Assembly (NCBI GenBank): GCA_900771185.1 | Contig: CAAGND010000164.1 | Coordinates: 1 to 6,670, forward strand | Length of the DNA stretch: 6,670 nucleotides | Direction: 5' to 3' | Origin: Clostridia bacterium | Lineage (GTDB): Bacteria; Bacillota; Clostridia; Oscillospirales; Acutalibacteraceae | In this document: piece by piece, positions 1 to 5,537 of the stretch | Numbering within the stretch: position 1 is the first letter of the stretch | How the letters are laid out: each line of letters begins with the position of its first letter | Program-made: the position numbers and the translations under genes | The notes under the pieces: model-generated | What the model was told of the DNA's origin: nothing | What the model saw: the letters and a program-made list of their open reading frames with translations, nothing else | Database searches by the model: none

Positions 1-359
1 ACGGGCGTGAGCACAAGCTGTGCGATACGCTCTCCGGGGTTTACGGTGTAATCCTCACGGGAGGTGTTTATGATGCCGACACAGATTTCACCCCTGTAAT
101 CGCTGTCGATAACTCCGACGGAGTTTGAGAGCGAGATACCGTGCTTTATGGCGAGTCCGCTCCGCGCGAAAACGAGGGCGACAACCTCGCTGCTCTCAAG
201 CGCTATGGCTATACCCGACGGTATGACGGCGCGCTCGCCCGCTTTGACGGTGAGCGGCTCATCTATACAGGCACAGAGATCAAGCCCGGCGCTGCCGGCG
301 GTGGCTCTTTTCGGAATGATGGCGTTTTCACGAACCTTTTTCATTTTAAGGGTCTGCAT
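1..359 (-). CDS. dut: dUTP diphosphatase (dUTPase), 3' end cut off by the window edge
   Basis: Trimeric dUTPase hydrolyses dUTP to dUMP and pyrophosphate in the cytoplasm, keeping uracil out of DNA and supplying dUMP for dTMP synthesis. About 119 residues are visible of a family length near 145. Motif 1 is AGSAGLDL (residues 21-28). Motif 2 is ARSGLAIKHGI (65-75). Motif 3 is GVIDSDYRGEI (82-92), with the catalytic Asp at 85 and the base-stacking Tyr at 88. Motif 4 is GERIAQLVL (109-117). The glycine-rich motif 5 lies beyond position 1. The start at 359 is preferred because AAAGGA (complement of 368-373) sits 8 nt upstream; a second ATG at codon 6 is less well placed. The gene begins 18 nt after the U32 stop, and its ribosome binding site falls just behind that stop, so it is very likely the third gene of the zapA operon. 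Motif 2 begins Ala-Arg-Ser rather than Pro-Arg-Ser. The family call is secure. Confidence 0.95.
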   Translation of the reverse strand, partial: MQTLKMKKVRENAIIPKRATAGSAGLDLCACIDEPLTVKAGERAVIPSGIAIALESSEVVALVFARSGLAIKHGISLSNSVGVIDSDYRGEICVGIINTSREDYTVNPGERIAQLVLTP

Positions 360-377
360 TGATATCGTCCTTTCTCT

Positions 378-2447
378 CTATTCAACTCCGCGGAAGGCGA
401 GACCGCGTGTAAAGCCGCTTGACGGTGCGGCGCCGTCACGGTAGCTTAAAAGCACCTGTTCGCACTCTGATTTTGTCTCCGTTGTAAACCAAAGCAGAGA
501 AAAATCCGCAAAGCTGAGCTGATTCTGCTTGTCGGAGAGCACGAGCGGCACGCTGTTGAGAACAGTCGAGGCGAACGGCGTGCATTCAACCGGAAAAACA
601 ACTCCCATTCTGTCTGTTATTGAACCGCTCTGACGGCATTCGGAGCAGCTTTTGCCGTTTTTGACAGGGCAGTTTCTCGTTTGCATGAGCGGCAGTCTGC
701 CGTAGGCGAACACCCCTCTGGGCAGAGTACCTCCGAGAGCCGCACCCTGTGAAAGCTTCAGTTCAGCCGATATTACAGCATCTGTTATTCCGAGCGCCTG
801 AAGCTGCTGAAGTGAAAACGTGTTGAAGCAGTTGACCCCGGTCAGAGCACAGATTTTCATTCCGGCTTTCTTGGCTATGGCCGCACCGTCAAGGTTGCCG
901 ACTGCTGCGAGTGAAATGCCGTTTTGCTTTGCTTCAAGAAGCGACTGAAAAACTCTGTCCGCTCCGCCGAATATAGCGGCGGGAACCTCGGCGGCGGGCT
1001 GGATTTTTTTAGCTTTAAGTTTTGATATTATATCAGTTGGCGTGTCGGGCGGCAAAATTATCCTGCGCACTTCACTGAGATTATCGGGCAGCTGCCCGGC
1101 GTTCTTCACCCTGAGCACAAAGCCCCTGTTCCTGCCATTACGGCGGGAGATATCAAGGCTCGGCGCCGAAAACGGAATATCCTCCCTAAAGGCTATTTTT
1201 AATTCAAGCTTTTCGAGTGCCGAGCGGCGTAGGGCATTTATTTCGGCGGCGCTGATATACAGTCCGCTGTCAATATCCGTTTTGACAGCCCCGGCGCAGA
1301 ACTGGGTTGAACCGCACTTTCTCAGCCGTGCGGAAATTTCCTCTTCGGTTACTGAGCGGTTGAGCGCCCTTTGCGGCAGGGTGTCCGATTCAACTCGCAC
1401 AGCGTCTTTGCCGGCTTTGACAGTGAGGATGGCGGGAGTGTCCGCATGTGCGGAGAAGCTCATGTCAACTTCTATCAATGGTTTTTCTCCGTTGAAGAGC
1501 GATGCCAGCGGAGAGAGAACCTCCCCGGCGGCGGTGACGTCCTCCTTGCGGCGTATTCCGAACATCCCGCGCCCGAGCTTGCCGTCATAGTAGCCGGAGG
1601 TAAAGCCGGAGCGGGAGAAGACCGCCTCAAGCGTCCCGTAATATTTTGACGTGTCCCCGTCGTATAAGCTCTCGCGGCATGCGGTGACTGCGGCCGCCAC
1701 GTATTCCGGGCGCTTCATTCGTCCCTCTATTTTAAATGATTTTATGCCTATATCCGCAAGCTCTTTTAAATGTGAGACAAGGGACATGTCTTTGAGGCTC
1801 AAATCGTGCCCCGTTCCGTTCTCTGCGCAGAACGGGAGACGGCACGGCTGGGCACACAGCCCTCTGTTGCCGCTGCGGGAGCCGAGCACGGCACTGAGCA
1901 GACATTGCCCTGACAGGCACATGCACAGCGCGCCGTGGACAAACATTTCAAGCTCAATCGGGGAGACGGCGGCAATGGCCTCAATCTCTTTTTTTGACAG
2001 TTCTCTCGGAAGCACGGCCCTGCGAAAGCCGAGGTCACTGAGCAGCTTTATTCCGTCCGGTGTCTGAACCGACATCTGCGTGGAGGCGTGCATGGGCATA
2101 TCGGGCGCGGCTCTGCGAACCAGAGAGGCGAGACCGATATCCTGTAAAATAAGTGCGTCTGCTTTTATCCTGCAGGCGCACTCGACGGCTTTCATCGCCG
2201 TTTTCATTTCATCGTCACGCACAAGAGTGTTGAGCGCAACATATACCTTCACCCCTCTGGCGTGGCAGTAGGACACAGCGCTCTCAAGCTCATCATCGCT
2301 GAAGTTTGCGGCGCCGCGCCGGGCGTTAAGCTCACGGCCGCCGAGATAAACGGCGTCCGCCCCGCAGCGAACCGCCGCTAAAAGTGCCTCCTGAGAGCCG
2401 GCAGGGGCGAGAATTTCAGGTCGTTCTCCTGTCATCATGTCACTCAT
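378..2447 (-). CDS. Long U32-family protein with DUF3656-type insert, RlhA-like (probable 23S rRNA cytidine hydroxylase)
   Basis: This 689-aa protein carries an N-terminal U32 barrel (about 10-260). EMFVHGALC with the following GQCLLS (167-185) fits the PROSITE U32 signature exactly. C175, C182, C198 and C202 are the expected Fe-S ligands, with SGNRG at 192-196 between them. C177 is an extra cysteine. A middle region ending at INALRRSALEKL (403-414) fits DUF3656. A C-terminal part contains TRNCP (590-594), CSEC (601-604), TDRMG (611-615) and a final TRGLAFRGV. The family was first called a collagenase-like peptidase. E. coli RlhA (similar length, same domain order) instead makes 5-hydroxycytidine at C2501 of 23S rRNA, while TrhP relatives, which are shorter, hydroxylate tRNA U34. 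An rRNA-modifying role is therefore the best guess, but the substrate is inferred. The ATG at 2447 overlaps the zapA stop as ATGA, with AGGA 4 nt upstream inside zapA. Met codons 4 and 5 are alternative starts. Confidence 0.9.
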   Translation of the reverse strand: MSDMMTGERPEILAPAGSQEALLAAVRCGADAVYLGGRELNARRGAANFSDDELESAVSYCHARGVKVYVALNTLVRDDEMKTAMKAVECACRIKADALILQDIGLASLVRRAAPDMPMHASTQMSVQTPDGIKLLSDLGFRRAVLPRELSKKEIEAIAAVSPIELEMFVHGALCMCLSGQCLLSAVLGSRSGNRGLCAQPCRLPFCAENGTGHDLSLKDMSLVSHLKELADIGIKSFKIEGRMKRPEYVAAAVTACRESLYDGDTSKYYGTLEAVFSRSGFTSGYYDGKLGRGMFGIRRKEDVTAAGEVLSPLASLFNGEKPLIEVDMSFSAHADTPAILTVKAGKDAVRVESDTLPQRALNRSVTEEEISARLRKCGSTQFCAGAVKTDIDSGLYISAAEINALRRSALEKLELKIAFREDIPFSAPSLDISRRNGRNRGFVLRVKNAGQLPDNLSEVRRIILPPDTPTDIISKLKAKKIQPAAEVPAAIFGGADRVFQSLLEAKQNGISLAAVGNLDGAAIAKKAGMKICALTGVNCFNTFSLQQLQALGITDAVISAELKLSQGAALGGTLPRGVFAYGRLPLMQTRNCPVKNGKSCSECRQSGSITDRMGVVFPVECTPFASTVLNSVPLVLSDKQNQLSFADFSLLWFTTETKSECEQVLLSYRDGAAPSSGFTRGLAFRGVE

Positions 2448-2782
2448 TTGTTCCTGTATGAGGCCAGCTCTTTTGAAAGCCTCTCCGCCTCGCGCTTGGA
2501 AATTTCGGCGTCGGTTCTGGCTCTTGCGGAGTCCTCAAGGTACTCCTGAATCTGGGAACGCAGATTTTCGGCTGTCTGCGCGGCCTTCTTCTCGGCATCC
2601 GCGTATTCAAGCGCCGCGAGCACGGCGGCCTGTGTTATTGAAATGCGGGGATTTTCTCTTATTATTTTGCTGAGCCTGTCATCGAGCTCGTCACCGAGCT
2701 CGAGCATATATTTCACGTCCTCATCGGTGTTTATAAAATATTCGGTGCCGCATATGCACAACTTTACCTTATTTTTCTCCAT
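2444..2782 (-). CDS. zapA: Cell division protein ZapA
   Basis: ZapA is a small cytoplasmic protein that binds FtsZ and promotes bundling of its filaments in the Z ring. The 112-aa product has the expected layout. An N-terminal beta-rich part (KVKLCICGTEYFI, 5-17) is followed by a helix (DEDVKYMLELGDELDDRLSK) and the family-typical stretch NPRISITQAAVLAALEYAD (44-62). A long charged, heptad-like C-terminal helix (about 62-110) should form the coiled-coil stalk. The start at 2782 is supported by AAAGGG (complement of 2791-2796), 8 nt upstream. It is the first gene of a leftward operon with a perfect -10 box about 55 bp upstream of the start codon. It overlaps the U32 gene by 4 nt, so the two are probably translationally coupled. 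The sequence is diverged enough that the call rests on the central motif, size and coiled coil. Confidence 0.88.
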   Translation of the reverse strand: MEKNKVKLCICGTEYFINTDEDVKYMLELGDELDDRLSKIIRENPRISITQAAVLAALEYADAEKKAAQTAENLRSQIQEYLEDSARARTDAEISKREAERLSKELASYRNK

Positions 2783-2837
2783 ACTGATGACCCTTTCTTT
2801 TGCAGTCGCTTAACAGCGCAGACATTTTTACTATTTT

Positions 2838-2866
2838 ATTATACAATAGAAATCCGCAGGAATAAA
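2838..2866 (-). promoter_or_regulatory. Predicted sigma-A promoter for the zapA-U32-dut operon
   Basis: On the minus strand a perfect -10 box TATAAT lies at 2843-2838. The 17-bp spacing places TTTATT (2866-2861), only a 3/6 match, at -35. Transcription would start near 2831, giving a leader of about 50 nt before the zapA ATG. The -10 is convincing and the -35 is weak. The absence of any other gene upstream on this strand supports a promoter here. Confidence 0.6.
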
Positions 2867-3001
2867 GCAAAATTTGAAAAACTTTTTATGCCCGCTGTGA
2901 ATACGTCAAAATGACAAAAAACTCTGTTCAATATTTAGTCGCTTTTACCATATAAGGGAAACGATTTTGAATAAAAGCGGAGAATTTTTGAATTGATAAC
3001 T

Positions 3002-3043
3002 TTGTGTTGCGGGCGAAAGCTTGAAAAAATTGCGCTGCGGGAG
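3002..3043 (+). repeat. Imperfect 14-nt direct repeat across the regulator promoter (candidate operator)
   Basis: TTGTGTTGCGGGCG (3002-3015) and TTGCGCTGCGGGAG (3030-3043) match at 11 of 14 positions with a 28-nt period. The first copy is just upstream of the -35 box and the second fills most of the -35/-10 spacer. GC-rich repeats stand out in this otherwise AT-rich spacer. Their position suits binding by the XRE-cupin protein encoded immediately downstream, but that is inference and chance similarity is possible. Confidence 0.4.
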
Positions 3044-3049
3044 TAAAAT
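3021..3049 (+). promoter_or_regulatory. Predicted sigma-A promoter for the regulator/acyl-CoA synthetase operon
   Basis: TTGAAA (3021-3026, 5/6 match) is separated by 17 bp from TAAAAT (3044-3049, 5/6 match). The start point would be near 3056, which leaves a leader of about 60 nt before the ATG at 3116. It also argues against translation starting at the TTG at 3062, which would leave almost no leader. Confidence 0.65.
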
Positions 3050-3100
3050 AAAAAGACCATATTGTTTAATTTTTTAAAAATCAGAACAAATAATACTCAG

Positions 3101-3109
3101 AAGGGAAGG
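3101..3109 (+). promoter_or_regulatory. Ribosome binding site that fixes the regulator start
   Basis: AAGGGAAGG lies 6 nt before the ATG at 3116 and is the only Shine-Dalgarno-like sequence between the promoter and the conserved protein sequence. The open frame extends back to a TTG at 3062, but that codon has no ribosome binding site and sits only a few bases after the predicted transcription start. Confidence 0.75.
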
Positions 3110-3115
3110 CGCGCA

Positions 3116-3664
3116 ATGAACAGTGAGCTTTTACAGATCCCCAAGCGTATAAAGGAGCTTAGAGAGATTCTGGATATTTCGGTCTCGGAGATGTCGGAAA
3201 AGCTGAAGGTCACAAGAGAAGAATATGAAAAGTATGAGTCGGGAGAAAAGGATATCCCGGTCAGCACGCTGTATGAGATTGCGGCTGTTCTGGGTACGGA
3301 CTGCACGGTTCTCATGACAGGTGAGTCGCCCCGCATGAACAGCTACACGGTAGTAAGACGCGGCAGCGGTGTAAGGGTGGAACGCTACGCCGGGTATTTT
3401 ATTGAGAGCCTCGCGTTCAACTTCATGAACCGTCAGATGGAGCCAATGCTTGTGACGCTTGATGTTCAGGAGGAGGAGCCGGCGCTTGTCATGCACGGGG
3501 GTCAGGAGTTCAACATGGTCCTTGAGGGCAAGGTTAAGGTCACAGTCGGCAAGAACGTGTTTATACTCAATGAGGGCGACTGCATCTATTTTGACCCGAG
3601 CCAGCCCCACGGTCAGGCCGCGGTTGACGGCAGAACGAGATTTTTGACCGTAATTAACGAATAA
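3116..3664 (+). CDS. XRE-family HTH transcriptional regulator with C-terminal cupin domain
   Basis: The protein is 182 aa from the ATG at 3116. Residues 9-66 form an XRE/Cro-type helix-turn-helix. Helix 2 is around SVSEMSEKLKV, the recognition helix is around TREEYEKYESG (33-43), and the typical PVSTLYEIAAVLG follows. Residues about 105-182 form a cupin barrel with HGGQEFNMVLEG (127-138) and GDCIYFDPSQPH (154-165). H127, E131 and H165 are possible metal or ligand contacts. The second His of the classical HxH motif is absent (H-G-G-Q-E), as in the PuuR-like subgroup. Such proteins usually repress or activate neighbouring genes in response to a small molecule bound by the cupin. It is the first gene of an operon, with the acyl-CoA synthetase starting 37 nt after its stop and no terminator between. 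A direct repeat in its own promoter suggests autoregulation. The likely ligand is the synthetase's acid substrate or its CoA product, but the sequence does not show which. Confidence 0.88.
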   Translation: MNSELLQIPKRIKELREILDISVSEMSEKLKVTREEYEKYESGEKDIPVSTLYEIAAVLGTDCTVLMTGESPRMNSYTVVRRGSGVRVERYAGYFIESLAFNFMNRQMEPMLVTLDVQEEEPALVMHGGQEFNMVLEGKVKVTVGKNVFILNEGDCIYFDPSQPHGQAAVDGRTRFLTVINE

Positions 3665-3701
3665 TCGCAGACTTCATGCTGCCTGAAAGGACTGACGGAA
3701 A

Positions 3702-5390
3702 ATGAATGAGATAATAAAGCGTTTCTGTCCCCGTTTCGAGTTTGACAGCTACGAGGACATGAAAGAGAATTTTAAAATCAATGTGCCGGATGATTTCAAC
3801 TTCGGCTTTGACGTTGTGGACGCATGGGCGGATATAGAGCCTGAAAAGCTCGCCCTTGTCTGGACGAATGATGCGGGCGATATGGCCAGCTATACATTTA
3901 AGGATATCAAGGAAAACAGCAACAGGGCAGTCAACTTTCTCATGAATAAGGGCGTTAAAAAGGGCGACATTGTCATGCTGGTCTTAAAACAGCGCCCGGA
4001 GGTCTGGTTTCTCATAACGGCTCTGCACAAGCTCGGGGCGGTTGTTATTCCGGCTTCTTTCCAGCTGATGAAGAAGGATTATGTTTACCGCATAAACGCG
4101 GCGGGTGTCAAGATGCTCATAACCGTCAGCGATGACGATGTTGTTGCGCATGTGCGCGACTCTCTCCCCGAGTGCCCGGGACTTGAATGCTATGTGACGG
4201 TCGGCGACAAGGCGGTGGACGGGGCAATCGATTACCGCAGTGTCATAGGCGGATATTCCACCGTGTTTGAGCGCCCGTCGGATCCCGAAAAGCGCACTGT
4301 TGTTACCGATGCTGCTCTGCTGTATTTCTCATCGGGCACGAGCGGGATGCCCAAGATGGTGCGCCACGATTTCTCCTCTGCGCTCGGTCAGATAACCACC
4401 GCGAAATACTGGCAGTGCGTTCAGGAGAACAAAATCCATATGACTCAGACCGACTCGGGCTGGGCGAAGTTCGCGTGGGGAAAAATTTACGGTCAGTGGA
4501 TATGCGGAGCCGCAATCGGCGCGTATGACACGGAGAAGTTTCATCCAATAGACATGATTGAGGCGATGAACAGGATTCGTCCGTCCACCTTCTGCGCACC
4601 TGCCACTATTTACAGATTCCTCATCAAAGAGGATCTTTCAAAGTATGATTTCAGCTATATTGAGCACGCCTGCCTTGCTGGCGAGCCGCTCAATCCCGAG
4701 GTGTTCCATCAGATAGAGCGCCTGACCGGGCTGAGAATATATGAGGGCTTCGGGCAGTCCGAAAGCTCGGTTCTGCTCGCGAACTATCCCTGGGTGGAGA
4801 TAAAGCCCGGTTCAATGGGCAAGCCCGCGCCCGGATATGACATAGAACTGCTCGATGAGGACGGCAATCCCTGCGAGGACGGTATCGTCGGCTCCATCTG
4901 CATCAGGGTGGACAGGGGACACCCCACAGGTCTTTTCCGTGAATATTGGAAGGACGATGAGGCGATGGCGAAGAGCTTCAAATTCGGCTATTACAACACG
5001 GGCGACACCGCATGGCGTGACGCGGACGGATACTATTGGTTTGTCGGAAGGAACGACGATGTCATCAAATGCTCCGGCTACCGCATAGGACCGTTTGAGG
5101 TTGAGAGCGCGCTCATGGAGCACCCGTCCGTGCTTGAATGTGCGGTCACAGCGCTTCCGCACCCGGACAGAGGGCAGGTCGTCAAGGCGACAATTGTCCT
5201 TGCCAAGGGCTATGAACCGAGCGATGAGCTGGTCAAGGAGATTCAGAACCACGTCAAGCATGCCACTGCGCCTTATAAATATCCCAGGGTGGTGGAGTTT
5301 GTCGACGAGCTTCCCAAAACCAGCAGCGGCAAGATAATGAGAACGGCTATTAGAGCCGCCGATATGCAGAAGCTGAACTCGCAAAAATAG
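3702..5390 (+). CDS. AMP-forming acyl-CoA synthetase, medium-chain (ACSM/MACS) type
   Basis: This 562-aa cytoplasmic enzyme of the ANL superfamily should activate a carboxylic acid with ATP to an acyl-adenylate and pass it to CoA. The P-loop FSSGTSGMPK is at 209-218. A3-like DSGWAKFAWG is at 251-260, and APATIYRFL at 299-307 is A4. A5 is YEGFGQSES (347-355). YNTGDTAW (431-438) carries the ribose-binding Asp435. The hinge region is GRNDDVIKCSGYRIGPFEVE (449-468), with R450. The C-terminal LPKTSSGKIMR (537-547) holds catalytic Lys544. The opening FNFGFDVVDAWA and the SMGKPAPGYD segment (371-380) resemble medium-chain ACSM enzymes more than acetyl-CoA synthetase, which is about 90 residues longer. 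Benzoate-like or short branched acids remain possible. AAAGGA (3686-3691) lies 10 nt before the ATG. The gene shares a transcript with the XRE-cupin regulator and is followed by a terminator. Lys544 sits in the motif that Gcn5-type acetyltransferases modify in related enzymes. All catalytic motifs look intact. Confidence 0.93.
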   Translation: MNEIIKRFCPRFEFDSYEDMKENFKINVPDDFNFGFDVVDAWADIEPEKLALVWTNDAGDMASYTFKDIKENSNRAVNFLMNKGVKKGDIVMLVLKQRPEVWFLITALHKLGAVVIPASFQLMKKDYVYRINAAGVKMLITVSDDDVVAHVRDSLPECPGLECYVTVGDKAVDGAIDYRSVIGGYSTVFERPSDPEKRTVVTDAALLYFSSGTSGMPKMVRHDFSSALGQITTAKYWQCVQENKIHMTQTDSGWAKFAWGKIYGQWICGAAIGAYDTEKFHPIDMIEAMNRIRPSTFCAPATIYRFLIKEDLSKYDFSYIEHACLAGEPLNPEVFHQIERLTGLRIYEGFGQSESSVLLANYPWVEIKPGSMGKPAPGYDIELLDEDGNPCEDGIVGSICIRVDRGHPTGLFREYWKDDEAMAKSFKFGYYNTGDTAWRDADGYYWFVGRNDDVIKCSGYRIGPFEVESALMEHPSVLECAVTALPHPDRGQVVKATIVLAKGYEPSDELVKEIQNHVKHATAPYKYPRVVEFVDELPKTSSGKIMRTAIRAADMQKLNSQK

Positions 5391-5448
5391 CCGCCGAAAA
5401 TTGCACATTGATTAATCAGCAGATACATAACTGCTTGAGTGATTATAG

Positions 5449-5485
5449 AAGCTGTCACGGGACAAAGATTCTGTGACAGCTTTTT
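5449..5485 (+). terminator. Rho-independent terminator of the acyl-CoA synthetase operon
   Basis: AAGCTGTCAC (5449-5458) pairs perfectly with GTGACAGCTT (5473-5482), a 10-bp stem that weaker G-U and A-U pairs can extend inward to a 6-nt loop. A T5 run (5481-5485) follows. It lies 59 nt after the synthetase stop codon. Confidence 0.88.
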
Positions 5486-5486
5486 G

Positions 5487-5516
5487 TTGAAATTCTTATC
5501 TGCAGTGTGGTAATAT
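5487..5516 (+). promoter_or_regulatory. Candidate promoter for the EEP-family gene
   Basis: TTGAAA (5487-5492) is followed after 18 bp by TAATAT (5511-5516), which is preceded by TGG as in an extended -10 element. Transcription would start near 5523, leaving only about 15 nt before the ATG and placing the ribosome binding site at the very 5' end. The -35 box begins two bases after the terminator T-run. The -10 is only a 4/6 match, so the call is moderate. Confidence 0.45.
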
Positions 5517-5522
5517 TGTGAA

Positions 5523-5534
5523 AAAGGAGGGTGA
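5523..5534 (+). promoter_or_regulatory. Very strong ribosome binding site
   Basis: AAAGGAGGGTGA is nearly the full complement of the 16S rRNA 3' tail, with one extra G. The GGAGG core ends 7 nt before the ATG at 5538. This fixes the start and suggests efficient translation. Confidence 0.85.
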
Positions 5535-5537
5535 ACT

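Larger units (their letters stand above)
2783..3115. other. Divergent AT-rich intergenic region
   Basis: This is the only long gene-free stretch inside the window (about 330 bp). It holds the zapA promoter near its left end and the regulator promoter near its right end. A direct repeat overlaps the rightward promoter. A small dyad, GTCA-AAA-TGAC, lies at 2905-2915. Leaders of roughly 50 nt (zapA) and 60 nt (regulator) are predicted. No riboswitch, T-box or small RNA architecture could be recognised. The stretch from about 2867 to 3001 shows nothing assignable beyond the small dyad. Confidence 0.7.

Noticed and set aside
148..444. 98-codon open frame on the plus strand
   Set aside because: It is antisense to dut and the end of the U32 gene, both of which carry clear conserved motifs.
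1042..1590. 182-codon open frame on the plus strand
   Set aside because: It lies antisense to the U32 gene; the Ser/Arg/Leu-rich product is typical of a shadow frame.
2885..2915. Alternative leftward promoter (TTGACG with a 15-bp spacer to TAAAAA)
   Set aside because: The spacer is too short and the -10 poor; the perfect TATAAT at 2838-2843 is closer to zapA and more convincing.
2905..2915. GTCA-AAA-TGAC dyad as an operator
   Set aside because: Four-base arms in AT-rich DNA are expected by chance, and it does not overlap either predicted promoter.
3062..3115. TTG-initiated N-terminal extension of the XRE-cupin protein
   Set aside because: There is no ribosome binding site before 3062 and the predicted transcription start is near 3056. 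The ATG at 3116 has AAGGGAAGG at good spacing and begins just before the HTH domain.
3131..3610. 159-codon open frame on the minus strand
   Set aside because: It lies entirely antisense to the HTH-cupin gene, has no recognisable domain and overlaps conserved coding sequence.
4812..5408. 198-codon open frame on the minus strand
   Set aside because: It is antisense to the acyl-CoA synthetase, whose conserved C-terminal motifs occupy the plus strand here; no family resemblance or ribosome binding site was seen.
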